62,196 nt of DNA from Betaproteobacteria bacterium (lineage in GTDB: Bacteria > Pseudomonadota > Gammaproteobacteria > Burkholderiales > SG8-39): contig JAJDOG010000096.1 of the NCBI GenBank assembly GCA_022340285.1, forward strand, positions 88,934-151,129. Reading direction: 5' to 3'. The notes beneath the pieces were generated by a model that saw only the letters and a list, made by a program, of their open reading frames with translations, was not told the DNA's origin and made no database searches. The position numbers and the translations under genes were made by a program. Below, piece after piece: positions 18,509 through 27,815 of the stretch. Position 1 is the stretch's first letter, and every line of letters starts with the position of its first letter.

Positions 18509-21500
18509 GTGATGGCGAGTCTGAGCGAGCTCAACGCCGCACTCACGACGGAGATCGAAGGCAAGCCTAGCGTCCTGCTGAGCGCGGAAAATGTCGAAGT
18601 TGCAGCGTTCGAACGAACGCTGAGAGGTGTGCCGGGCGGGCGGTTGCTGATCCATGCGCCCGCGATCACATCCATACACGATCACCGATTCACCATCTCG
18701 GGCGAGTACACGGCAAGCTGGCCAATCCCCGGCCTTTCCAAGGCCGGAGCCGCGCTCCAAAGCGTTGAGCTGACGATATTCGAAGGCGACGGCTCATTGG
18801 TGGTCGCGACACGGGCCTCGGGCCGTCTCGGCACCTCCGGTCCCGCCGTGCATCTGGAACACGACGCAGAGACCGGGTGGAAGCTGTCCCTCGACGAGGA
18901 TGATTCAAGGTCGGTGGACATCGGTGCGCTGGTGGCCGGCGTCATGTCTGGCGAGGGAGCCGAGCGCATCGTGGCGCTGCTCGGCAGCGCGACCGGCGGA
19001 GGACTGGCTGTAGACAACGTCAGCATTCTCTTCGAGCCGGACGGAACGCTGCCGACCCGCATCGGGCTCCGACTGTCCACGACCGCGCCATGGGAGATCT
19101 TGCCGGGCTTGCTATCGATTCACGAGGGCGCCGCGCTGGACCTGCGTGCGCTGCACGATGCACTGGCGGGCGATCTTTTCGTCTCCTCCGCGAACGTGAG
19201 CATGGATGCCGCGGTAACCCTCGGATCGAAGACCTATCGGATCGTAGTCCGCCCGGAGGATGCGGATCTCTTGGAGATTCAGTTCCAGTCCGGCACGGGA
19301 GTCCCGGAGCTCCGGGATCTGGCGGCGCTCGCCGGCGGCAGCGAGCTCGCCAGCCTGGTTGAAGCCAATCTCGGCGCCTGGGGATTCGACAGCCCGCGCC
19401 TCAGCCAGGTGACGGTCGGCATCGATACTGAGGAGCGCGGCGTCGCGTACGTGAATATGGAGGCCGCTCTATCGGTTCTCTCCGTGCCGTTCGATTTGTC
19501 CGTGTTGCTGCCCGCCTTCGGCCTGTCCGGCCGGATGGCAGCCGGCCACGAGGTCAGAATTCATCAGCTTCTGGAACGCCTGTCCGTACCGGCGCCAGGG
19601 CTGCCGGATCTCGGCATAACGGATCTCGTGCTGACCGTGAATCCGAAGGTCCGTACCTTTTCCCTCTCGGCGGCGGTATCCGAGGGCACACGGCTCACCC
19701 CTATCGCAGCGCTGCCGAATTTGGGTCTTGAGGACATCACCCTGGACCTCTCCATCGATCCCGCCAACGGAAATACCGGCGCGGTCGGCGCGCGGCTCAC
19801 CATCGCAGGCGCGACAGCCGAACTCCACGGCACACTCGATGAGAACCTCACCCTCGTCGGTGACATCCCCCGGATGCCGCTCTCCGAGGTGATCGGGGCA
19901 TTGCTTGGTGATGTCGGCCTGCCCGCGTCGCTGCCCGATGTTTCGCTTTCGGACATTCACTTCGCCCTCACTCCCGGGACCGGCGCCCTGTCGCTGGGAG
20001 CCACAGCCCTTGGGCGCTGGAGCATCGATGCCGGCGGTTCGCGCCTGGCGATCGACCGGATCGGAATGGCCCTGAATCGCCCGGCGTCCGCTGGGGCCGG
20101 GTCCACGGCGCTGCGCTTGAGCATCGCAGGCAGCCAGGCCACCACGCTCGCCGACGGGATAGACATCGCAGCGTACGACATCACGTTCGCGCACGAGCGC
20201 GACGGCGGCTGGTCCGCGACGGGTGGCGTGCGGGCGAATGTTTTCGGCACCGCCGTGGATCTGGGCGCCAGCTACTCGGTGGTGAACGGCGAGTCCGTGA
20301 TCGTACTGTCGATGGATGCCTCGCGTTCCATCGACCTGCTGAGGCTCTCAGGCGGTACGCGTCTCGCCGTCGAGCAATTCGCCATCGAGCTCGCCACTGG
20401 CTCCCACAACGTGGCAGGCCGGGGACGATTCGTGGTCGACGGACTGCTGGACTTGAGCGGACACCTGCATTCGTACCGGGCCGAGGACGGCCCGTCCGGT
20501 ATCGCCTTCAGACCCGACGATGCCAGGATCACGGTGCCGGTGGCTGCAGAGATGGAGAGCGGGTCGCAGCCGGCAGTCGAGCTCACGATCGGCGACATCG
20601 CCGTCGGTCGTGGCACGCCCAAACCCGACGGGCGCAGACCCTGGATCGTGAACGCCGCGGTCGGGATGCTGCTCAGAGACATTCCAGCGGTCGTTCAAAA
20701 GGTCTTTCCGCTCGAGCGGCTGAACGGCAACCTGCGTGCGGACGGCAACGTCGTATCGATCGTCGCCGAGCTGGCGCCTCAACTCCAGGTTCCATTTCCC
20801 GAGCTCGGGCTGACCTTCGCTAACGGGAAGGGGGTGTCCCTCGGCCAGCCGCGCGTACACGTGAACGTCATCGCGCTCGAGCTGAGCGGAAACCTGCGGC
20901 TCGCTGCACACATTGTGGTCGGCATTCCTCCGGCCCTCAACCGCATTTTTGGCGACGATTCTTCTGGCAAACCCCGGTTCGATATCTTTGCGGACGAATT
21001 CCGGGTGGTCGTCGGCGTCGGCGGTGCGCTCGGCCTGCGCGTGCAGTCCTCACCGTTCAAGGATGTTCCCTTCACCGAGAGAGACGCCCGACTGTGGACC
21101 CACTGGAATTTTGGGGACTACGGCGAGTACAGCCTTCAGGTGCCTGAGTTCCAGCTGCAAAAGGGTCATTGGATCGCCAGCGCCGGTTTCGTGCGGCACT
21201 CGGAACTCAAGCTGCCCCTCGGGCCGCTCAAATACCTGCTGGGGGAAGCCGATGTGCCGGGCGCTGTGTTGTCGGCCATTCCTGACGCATTGCCCATCAG
21301 AGGCATCGATCTCGGACAGGAAGACCTGTACGGATGGGTCACGGACACGCTCGGCGATGAGGTAATGGGCGGCGTCGATCCGAGCGCTGCTCGCATACTG
21401 CAGAAACTCTCGGAGCTCGTTCAGGATGCGGTGAAACGGCTGCCATTGCGGATGCAGGATTATTTCGAATGGAGCGAGAAGGACCTCCAATCGGCCCTGA

Positions 21501-23752
21501 TCGATATCGCCGTGGACTCCGTCGGAGGCGGTACCCAGTTGGGGTTTCGCGTCGAGAATCCGGACTCACCCGTGCGCTTCCTGTTCCCGCTGCTGGCGGG
21601 AATCCCGGAGCTGATCGGCGTCACGCTCAGACGCCTCTCCTTCGGCCAGAAGGCTGGCGGCGGTCTCGCACAAATCGAGGTCGACGGACATTTCGATCGA
21701 TTCGACCTGCCCTCCATCATCGCCGCGCTGGCCACTGGCGACGTGCCGAACCTATCCAATCGCTACATCCTCTACGACACCAAGGCGCTAGCTCCGACCG
21801 CCGTGCCGGTCCCCATACCCATCTTCTACAAGCATCTGGGATTCGAATACCGGGACCTGCTGGGGCTCGAGCTCCAAGCACACTGGCACTTTCCCGATCC
21901 CGAACCAGGGCTCGTGGACTACCTGCAGCTGATCGCCGCCATGATGCGATTTCTGACCGATCCCGCGTTCCGGCTGTCCGATGACGGCCTGCCGGCGGGC
22001 TTGAGCCCAAGACTCACCATCGGCAGGAACAGCATCAAGCTGCCGGAGTATCTGGGAGGCAGCGTGATCGGCCTGACCGAGCCGCTGCCTGCCCTCGACG
22101 TGGCCGACAGCGTGGCGCGCTTGCTGGATTTCCTCAAGACCGGGCGTCTGGCGTACCTCATCCAGGCGATACCCCTGGAAGTCGAGGGCACGTGGATCAG
22201 AGTCGGCAGTGAGACGATCCGATTCGGTCCGCTCGAACTGTCGGCCGCCTGGTGCGTCACCACGGAGGACGAATTCGTCGACCGCGTCCTGCCCCTCGCC
22301 GTAGCGGCGGGCAAGCTTCCCGCCACCATGACGAGTGACGTGCTCGCCAATCTGCCCCCTGATGCTCGCGCGAGGGCCGGCGACATGGGCTTCGTGCTCC
22401 TGTTGTCCGGGAAGACGACGGTCGGGCCCTTTGGAGCGCTCACGGAATTCGGCATAGCGCTGACCGGCGGCGGCGGCTTCGAAACGGCGTTCCGATTTGC
22501 GCTCTTGGCGTTCGACCTTTCCGTGCAGATCGGTGGCCGTGTGCGGGTCGACGAACGGCGCGCATCGGTCGACGGTTCGTTGCGGCTCACCTTCCAAGAC
22601 CGCATCCTGATTGAATTCGGCGGCATGATCGCGGTATCCGAGAGCGGTCTTGACGCAGGCGTGCGATTGCAACTCACGTCCGCGCTGCGCCTCGATGGCG
22701 TGCTCAGTATCGGCAAGGCCGGCGTTGCCCTGCAGGGCGGCATCAGCTGGCGTTATGGCGGCAGCAACGATCTGGCGGGTGCCGGGCGCATCGCATTTAC
22801 CCGCGAGGGACTGACACTGACTTGCGTCGGCTCGATCTACGGAGCCAGTGCTCGCCTGGAAGCGCAGGCTACCGGCCAAACCGCGGGGTCCTGGCTGAGT
22901 GCCCGCATCGAGATCGAGCTCCCGGACTTTCTGCGGCAGTTCGACGAACTCCTGAATGCAGACATAGCGAAGGCCAGGAACCGACTCGATGAGGCCGCTT
23001 CAGAATTGACCGGAGCGCTGGACCGGCTTGGAGAAGTCGATCTCAATGTCGACTCCCTCCGGCGGACCGTCGTGACCATCGTTGACACCGCGTTGAGGGA
23101 GATGAATCAGCGCATCGGCAGGTTGCCGACGGCTGTGTATAGGACCATCAAAGTGCCGCTGCTCGGAAAGAGGAGGATCAGGGTCCCGGGCGTGAATCCC
23201 CGCAGGGAGGCGCAGGATAAGTCCGCTGCCTACGCCAAGAGGCTCGACGCGCTCAAGACCGCAGCGGCAACAAGCGATCGCGGCGGTCTCGCCGCAGCGA
23301 TCGCCGCAGCTCTGGATGAACTCGTCAAAAACAGGTCATTCACGGTGCGCGGCCACACCATCACGGTCATATCCGACGGTCTGATCGATCAGGCGCGAAC
23401 CGTATGCGACAACATCCGCGTCTGGGTCGAAAGACTTCCCGAGCGGGAAGGGGGAGCGCGGATTGCACAAGATCGCATCGATGAACTGAAGAACGGCGTC
23501 GCCGGGACGTTCACCAGTATCGGTGCCGCGATCGAGTCCGGCACCTCGAGCGCGATTCCACGCATCGAGTCGATCGGCTTCGAGTCCAATCTGGAGCTGG
23601 TCAGTCAATCAGATCAGCGCATCCACGTGCGTCTGACGCGGGAGGGAAAGACCGAGACTTATTCAGCCGGTCTCGATTTCGAGAATCCGGCACGCGCCGC
23701 AACAGACGTCTACACCGCCTTTGCGGACAGTTTGCTGCGAGCAGGCACGTAG
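18509..23752 (+). CDS. Unrecognised 1747-aa repetitive beta-rich protein, second gene of the two-gene unit
   Basis: No family is recognised. There is no N-terminal signal or membrane segment. Most of the length is alternating hydrophobic/polar short strands with Gly/Asp turns, as in large beta-repeat proteins. Similar repeat starts occur at residue 365 (LPDLGITDLVLTV), 402 (LPNLGLEDITLDL) and 475 (LPDVSLSDIHFAL): spacings of 37 and 73, about one and two units. Other variants are near residues 165-185 and 290-310. The last quarter changes character: helical, coiled-coil-like stretches from about 1495 (FDELLNADIAKARNRLDEAA) and a helical domain to the end. The start is GTG 18509 with GGAG eight bases upstream; ATG 18512 is the alternative. 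It begins five bases after the 629-aa gene. Confidence 0.85.
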   Translation: MMASLSELNAALTTEIEGKPSVLLSAENVEVAAFERTLRGVPGGRLLIHAPAITSIHDHRFTISGEYTASWPIPGLSKAGAALQSVELTIFEGDGSLVVATRASGRLGTSGPAVHLEHDAETGWKLSLDEDDSRSVDIGALVAGVMSGEGAERIVALLGSATGGGLAVDNVSILFEPDGTLPTRIGLRLSTTAPWEILPGLLSIHEGAALDLRALHDALAGDLFVSSANVSMDAAVTLGSKTYRIVVRPEDADLLEIQFQSGTGVPELRDLAALAGGSELASLVEANLGAWGFDSPRLSQVTVGIDTEERGVAYVNMEAALSVLSVPFDLSVLLPAFGLSGRMAAGHEVRIHQLLERLSVPAPGLPDLGITDLVLTVNPKVRTFSLSAAVSEGTRLTPIAALPNLGLEDITLDLSIDPANGNTGAVGARLTIAGATAELHGTLDENLTLVGDIPRMPLSEVIGALLGDVGLPASLPDVSLSDIHFALTPGTGALSLGATALGRWSIDAGGSRLAIDRIGMALNRPASAGAGSTALRLSIAGSQATTLADGIDIAAYDITFAHERDGGWSATGGVRANVFGTAVDLGASYSVVNGESVIVLSMDASRSIDLLRLSGGTRLAVEQFAIELATGSHNVAGRGRFVVDGLLDLSGHLHSYRAEDGPSGIAFRPDDARITVPVAAEMESGSQPAVELTIGDIAVGRGTPKPDGRRPWIVNAAVGMLLRDIPAVVQKVFPLERLNGNLRADGNVVSIVAELAPQLQVPFPELGLTFANGKGVSLGQPRVHVNVIALELSGNLRLAAHIVVGIPPALNRIFGDDSSGKPRFDIFADEFRVVVGVGGALGLRVQSSPFKDVPFTERDARLWTHWNFGDYGEYSLQVPEFQLQKGHWIASAGFVRHSELKLPLGPLKYLLGEADVPGAVLSAIPDALPIRGIDLGQEDLYGWVTDTLGDEVMGGVDPSAARILQKLSELVQDAVKRLPLRMQDYFEWSEKDLQSALIDIAVDSVGGGTQLGFRVENPDSPVRFLFPLLAGIPELIGVTLRRLSFGQKAGGGLAQIEVDGHFDRFDLPSIIAALATGDVPNLSNRYILYDTKALAPTAVPVPIPIFYKHLGFEYRDLLGLELQAHWHFPDPEPGLVDYLQLIAAMMRFLTDPAFRLSDDGLPAGLSPRLTIGRNSIKLPEYLGGSVIGLTEPLPALDVADSVARLLDFLKTGRLAYLIQAIPLEVEGTWIRVGSETIRFGPLELSAAWCVTTEDEFVDRVLPLAVAAGKLPATMTSDVLANLPPDARARAGDMGFVLLLSGKTTVGPFGALTEFGIALTGGGGFETAFRFALLAFDLSVQIGGRVRVDERRASVDGSLRLTFQDRILIEFGGMIAVSESGLDAGVRLQLTSALRLDGVLSIGKAGVALQGGISWRYGGSNDLAGAGRIAFTREGLTLTCVGSIYGASARLEAQATGQTAGSWLSARIEIELPDFLRQFDELLNADIAKARNRLDEAASELTGALDRLGEVDLNVDSLRRTVVTIVDTALREMNQRIGRLPTAVYRTIKVPLLGKRRIRVPGVNPRREAQDKSAAYAKRLDALKTAAATSDRGGLAAAIAAALDELVKNRSFTVRGHTITVISDGLIDQARTVCDNIRVWVERLPEREGGARIAQDRIDELKNGVAGTFTSIGAAIESGTSSAIPRIESIGFESNLELVSQSDQRIHVRLTREGKTETYSAGLDFENPARAATDVYTAFADSLLRAGT

Positions 23753-23915
23753 AGCGTGTTGTCCACCGGGCTAAGGCCATCATCAGCCAAGCTAACGCCA
23801 CGGTCGCACGCGCAGGGGTGCAAAATGGACGCTAGACGCACACCGGGAACCCAGGTAACGCTGCATTGCCGGTGGCCGAGTGGTACATTCAAATGACGTA
23901 CCACACTGCCCTCCG

Positions 23916-25301
23916 ATGAGATTCTTCGAGAGCGTCCTCGACCTGGTCGGCCGCACGCCGCTGGTGCGGCTGAACCGCATCGTGTCGTCGGACATGGCGA
24001 CGCTCTACGCCAAGCTCGAGTACCTCAACCCGGGTGGATCGGTAAAGGACCGGATCGCGGTCAACATCGTCAAGCGCGCCGAAGCGGCCGGCCTGCTCAA
24101 GCCGGGTGCAACGCTGGTCGAGAGCACTTCGGGAAACACCGGTCTCGGGCTCGCCATGGTGGCCGGCGTGCGCGGCTACCGGTGCATCTGCACGATGCCG
24201 GACAAGATGAGCAAGGAGAAGATCGACATGCTCAAGGCGTTCGGCGCGGAGGTGGTGATCACGCGCACCGACCTGCCGCACGATCATCCCGAGAGCTATG
24301 TCGAGGTCGCGAAGCGCATCGCGCGCGAGACGCCGGGCGCTTTCTACACCGACCAGTACTTCAACATGGCGAATCCGGAGGCACACTACCTCACCACCGG
24401 CCCGGAGATCTGGGAGGACACCGACGGACAGATCGACTGCCTCGTGGGCGGAATCGGCACCGGCGGGACGATCTCCGGTGCGGCGAAGTACCTCAAGGAG
24501 AAGGCAGCGGAAGCGGGACGAACCGTGCGCGTGGTCTGCCCGGATCCGCGAGGCAGCATCTACCACGACCTCTACTACAAGGGCGTGCAGCCCAAACCAT
24601 CGGTCTACCGGGTGGAGGGTATCGGCCATGACTTCATGGTGGGCACGCTCGATTTCTCGGTGATCGACGAGATCGTCGAGGTGTCCGACCGCGACTCGTT
24701 CCACGCTACGCGCCGGCTTGCGCGGGAGGAAGGCATCTTTTCCGGAGGGTCGACCGGCACCGCGCTGTGGGGCGCCCTCAAGGCCGCACGCGAGCTCGGA
24801 CCCGGCAAGACGGTCGTCGTGATCATCCCGGACTCGGGCGATCGCTATCTCAGCAAGCTCTACAACGACTCCTGGATGCAGGACATGGGCTTCATCGGTC
24901 CCGGCGACCGCCTGGGCACCGTGCGCGACATCCTGAAGCTCAAGGGCGGCAAGGTCGAGTTCGCGGAGGCGAGTGAAAGCATCGGTCACGTGGCGAGCCG
25001 CATGTCGACGCTCGGGATTTCGCAGATGCCCCTGGAGGGCGCCGACGACGGCGGTGGGCTACGCATGGTCCACGAGCTCGACATCCTGCAAGGTCTGGTG
25101 AGCGCCCGCTGCACGGCGAACGATCCGGTGATCGGCGTCGCCAAGGCGCTCGAAGGACGGGTCACGCTCGATGATCCGTTGACGGCCGTCCAGTCGGTGT
25201 TCGACGCGCACAACGTCGCCGTTGCCGTCGAGGGAGGCAAGGTGGTGGGCATCATCAGCAAGATCGACGTCGTCCAGTTCCTTGCCGCGCGCCACAAGTG
25301 A
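23916..25301 (+). CDS. Cystathionine beta-synthase
   Basis: This enzyme condenses L-serine and homocysteine to cystathionine, the first step of reverse transsulfuration. The 461-aa protein has a PLP fold with Lys in NPGGSVKDRIA, the substrate loop ESTSGNTGLG, the phosphate-binding GGIGTGGTISG, and SGGSTGTALW. A C-terminal tandem CBS (Bateman) region follows (about 335-461; VGIISKIDVVQFLAARHK at the end). Length and the CBS pair favour cystathionine beta-synthase over cysteine synthase. A cystathionine gamma-lyase gene lies 670 bases downstream. ATG 23916 gives the family N-terminus MRFFESVLDLVGRTPLVRLN; GTG 23880 would add 12 residues; no strong ribosome binding site precedes either. Confidence 0.9.
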   Translation: MRFFESVLDLVGRTPLVRLNRIVSSDMATLYAKLEYLNPGGSVKDRIAVNIVKRAEAAGLLKPGATLVESTSGNTGLGLAMVAGVRGYRCICTMPDKMSKEKIDMLKAFGAEVVITRTDLPHDHPESYVEVAKRIARETPGAFYTDQYFNMANPEAHYLTTGPEIWEDTDGQIDCLVGGIGTGGTISGAAKYLKEKAAEAGRTVRVVCPDPRGSIYHDLYYKGVQPKPSVYRVEGIGHDFMVGTLDFSVIDEIVEVSDRDSFHATRRLAREEGIFSGGSTGTALWGALKAARELGPGKTVVVIIPDSGDRYLSKLYNDSWMQDMGFIGPGDRLGTVRDILKLKGGKVEFAEASESIGHVASRMSTLGISQMPLEGADDGGGLRMVHELDILQGLVSARCTANDPVIGVAKALEGRVTLDDPLTAVQSVFDAHNVAVAVEGGKVVGIISKIDVVQFLAARHK

Positions 25302-25353
25302 AGCCGACCAAGACCCGTCTGCTGCACGGGCGCGCGAAGACGCTCTTGCGCAA

Positions 25354-25956
25354 ATGATCGAGCTTCCCGCCGCGGCGTTCATCAATCACCTGCTCGCACG
25401 CGAGCAGTGGGCGCGCGATCGACTGGTGCCGTTTTCCGGTCGCCGCGCGTGCTTCCGTCTGGTTCCGCTGCCGGATCTCGTATTGGAGATCGACGCTTCG
25501 GGCCATGTCGAGCCTTGCGTAGCCGAGGATGTCGCCCTCACCCTGACGATTCCGCCGATGGCTCTGCCGCGAATTCTCGCGCGCGACGAGAGCGCCCTGC
25601 GCGAGGTCCGCCTGGAAGGCGATGCCGGGCTCGCCAACGCGGTCCTCTTCCTGTTTCGCAACCTGCGCTGGGATGTCGAGGAAGACCTCTCGCGCGTGGT
25701 CGGCGACGTCGCCGCGCATCGCATGGCGGGCGCCGCGCGCGAAATCGGCGTATGGCAACGCCAGGGCGCCGAGCGGCTCGGCCAGAACGTCGCGGAATAT
25801 CTCAAAGACGAGGTCGGATTGCTGGTTCACCCGCACGAGGTGGAAACATTCGGGCGCCAGGTGGACGAGGTGCGCGACGCCGTCGAACGGCTCGAGAAGC
25901 GCATCCGGAGGCTGGTAGCGGCCGGGACGCCGGGCAGCGCCGACACTAAGGAATGA
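25354..25956 (+). CDS. ubiJ: Ubiquinone biosynthesis accessory factor UbiJ
   Basis: UbiJ is an SCP2-domain protein needed for ubiquinone synthesis; with UbiK it is thought to act as a lipid-binding factor of the Ubi complex. The 200-aa protein has the N-terminal SCP2 fold (AAFINHLLAREQWARDRLVP, FRNLRWDVEEDLSRVVGD) and a long charged C-terminal helix (FGRQVDEVRDAVERLEKRI) that resembles the UbiK-interacting coiled coil. I chose ATG 25354, since the family starts near this point; an upstream in-frame start lies inside the CBS gene. It sits between the CBS and CGL genes. Confidence 0.88.
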   Translation: MIELPAAAFINHLLAREQWARDRLVPFSGRRACFRLVPLPDLVLEIDASGHVEPCVAEDVALTLTIPPMALPRILARDESALREVRLEGDAGLANAVLFLFRNLRWDVEEDLSRVVGDVAAHRMAGAAREIGVWQRQGAERLGQNVAEYLKDEVGLLVHPHEVETFGRQVDEVRDAVERLEKRIRRLVAAGTPGSADTKE

Positions 25957-25970
25957 CGAGGAGTCCAGGC

Positions 25971-27140
25971 ATGGTCGAACGACAGCACCCACCCTATCGC
26001 TTTGCCACGCGTGCGATCCACGCCGGCCAGGCGCCCGACCCGACCACCGGTGCGATCATGACGCCCATCTACGCGAGCTCCACCTACGTGCAGGCGAGCC
26101 CCGGCGTCCACAAGGGATTCGACTACGCGCGCTCGCGCAATCCAACCCGCGACGCGCTGGAGGCGTGCGTGGCAAGTCTCGAGAACGGCTTCGCGGGCTT
26201 CGCGTTCGCATCGGGTCTCGCGGCAATGGGCACCGTGCTCGAGCTGCTCGACACGGGCTCCCACGTCGTGGCGATGCACGACCTGTATGGGGGGAGTTAC
26301 CGGCTCTTCGAGAACGTGCGGCGCCGCTCGGCCGGTCTGGAGTTCAGCTTCGTGGATCTTTCCGATCCCGCAAAGCTCGAACCCGCGCTGCGTCCCAACA
26401 CGCGCATGGTGTGGGTGGAGTCGCCGACCAATCCGCTCCTCAAGCTGGTCGACCTCGCGGCGATCGCGGACATCACGCGCCGGCGCGGCATCCTGGCCGT
26501 GTGCGACAACACCTTCGCCTCGCCATGGGTGCAGCGTCCGCTCGATCACGGATTCGATGTCGTGGTGCACTCCGCGACGAAGTATCTGAACGGACATTCC
26601 GACGTGATCGGCGGTGTCGCGGTCATTCGTGAAGACGAGGCCCTGCGCGACCGGCTCGCATACCTGCAGAATGCGGTGGGCGGCGTGCCGAGCCCGTTCG
26701 ACGCTTTTCTCGTGCTGCGCGGGCTGAAGACGCTCGCGCTGCGCATGGAACGCCATTGCGCGAACGCCACGGCGATCGCGCATTTCCTCGAGGCGCACCC
26801 GAAAGTGGAGCGCGTGTACTACCCGGGCCTCGCGAGCCATGCCCAGAAGGCGCTGGCCGACCGCCAGATGAACGGACGCTACGGCGGCATGGTGACCGCG
26901 GTGCTCAAGGGCGGCCTCGAGGCGTCGCGCCGCTTCCTGGAGCGCTGTCGGCTCTTCGCGCTGGCAGAGAGCCTCGGTGGCGTGGAAAGCCTCATCGAAC
27001 ATCCGGCGATCATGACGCACGCATCGCTTCCGACAAACGTACGCGCCGAGCTCGGCATCCACGAAGGCCTCGTGCGCCTGTCGGTCGGTGTCGAGGACAT
27101 CGACGATCTGATCGCGGAACTCGGCGAGGCGCTAAGCTGA
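25971..27140 (+). CDS. Cystathionine gamma-lyase (PLP, Cys/Met metabolism family)
   Basis: The 389-aa protein is a trans-sulfuration family PLP enzyme: FATRAIHAGQAPDPTTGAIM at the N-terminus, a Tyr-Gly loop (HDLYGGSYRLF), the PLP Asp/Thr region VCDNTFASPW, and the Schiff-base Lys in HSATKYLNGHSDVIGG. Next to a cystathionine beta-synthase gene it is best read as cystathionine gamma-lyase, cleaving cystathionine to cysteine, 2-oxobutyrate and ammonia; cystathionine gamma-synthase or an O-acetylhomoserine enzyme cannot be fully excluded by sequence alone. GAGGAG at 25958-25963 fits ATG 25971. Confidence 0.85.
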   Translation: MVERQHPPYRFATRAIHAGQAPDPTTGAIMTPIYASSTYVQASPGVHKGFDYARSRNPTRDALEACVASLENGFAGFAFASGLAAMGTVLELLDTGSHVVAMHDLYGGSYRLFENVRRRSAGLEFSFVDLSDPAKLEPALRPNTRMVWVESPTNPLLKLVDLAAIADITRRRGILAVCDNTFASPWVQRPLDHGFDVVVHSATKYLNGHSDVIGGVAVIREDEALRDRLAYLQNAVGGVPSPFDAFLVLRGLKTLALRMERHCANATAIAHFLEAHPKVERVYYPGLASHAQKALADRQMNGRYGGMVTAVLKGGLEASRRFLERCRLFALAESLGGVESLIEHPAIMTHASLPTNVRAELGIHEGLVRLSVGVEDIDDLIAELGEALS

Positions 27141-27787
27141 GCGCGGCGGCGAAGCCCCGATCCACGGCAACACGCGAGCCGATCGCGCTGCTCGTTGCGC
27201 TCATCGCTGCGCTGGTGATATCCGCCATCCGACCGCGGGAGGTCGGCACCTGGGCCCTCGAGGCAGCCCCGGTGGCGATCGCGATCCCCGTGCTGGTCGC
27301 CACCCGGCACGCTTTCCCGCTCACCCCGCTTGCCTACCGGCTCATCTTCGTCCATGCGCTGATCCTGCTCGTCGGCGGGCACTACACCTATGCGCACGTG
27401 CCGCTCGGCTTCTGGCTGCAGGACGTCTTCGATCTCGCCCGCAACCCTTACGACCGTATCGGCCATTTTGCGCAGGGCTTCGTCCCGGCGATCGTCGCGC
27501 GCGAGATCCTGCTCCGCACGACGCCGCTCAGGCCGGGAAAGATGCTCTTCTTTCTGGTGCTCTGCATAGCGCTTGCAATCAGCGCCTTTTACGAGCTGAT
27601 CGAATGGTGGACCGCGGTGATCTTCGGCGAGGGCGCCGAGGAATTCCTCGGCACCCAGGGTGATCCCTGGGACACGCAATGGGACATGTTCCTCGCGTTG
27701 CTCGGCGCCGCCGCCTCGCAACTGCTGCTCGCGCGCATGCACGACCGGCAGCTCACGGCCTTTGCCCGCCCCCGCGAATCCGGTTAG
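27137..27787 (+). CDS. DUF2238 (YjdF-like) inner membrane protein
   Basis: The 216-aa protein has five or six hydrophobic segments and family landmarks [37 protein letters not shown] and a C-terminal [10 protein letters not shown]. Its function is unknown. No ATG, GTG or TTG lies near the expected N-terminus: I placed the start at CTG 27137, overlapping the CGL stop by four bases (CTGA). GTG 27215 would cut into the first membrane helix, so the start is uncertain. Confidence 0.8.
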   Translation: MSAAAKPRSTATREPIALLVALIAALVISAIRPREVGTWALEAAPVAIAIPVLVATRHAFPLTPLAYRLIFVHALILLVGGHYTYAHVPLGFWLQDVFDLARNPYDRIGHFAQGFVPAIVAREILLRTTPLRPGKMLFFLVLCIALAISAFYELIEWWTAVIFGEGAEEFLGTQGDPWDTQWDMFLALLGAAASQLLLARMHDRQLTAFARPRESG

Positions 27788-27815
27788 ATTCGCCGCTGCA
27801 CTGCCAACAAAAACG

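Noticed and set aside
16614-23752. Prophage or transposon as an explanation of the two-gene unit
   Set aside because: I found no integrase, transposase, capsid, tail or terminase signature and no flanking direct repeat or tRNA.
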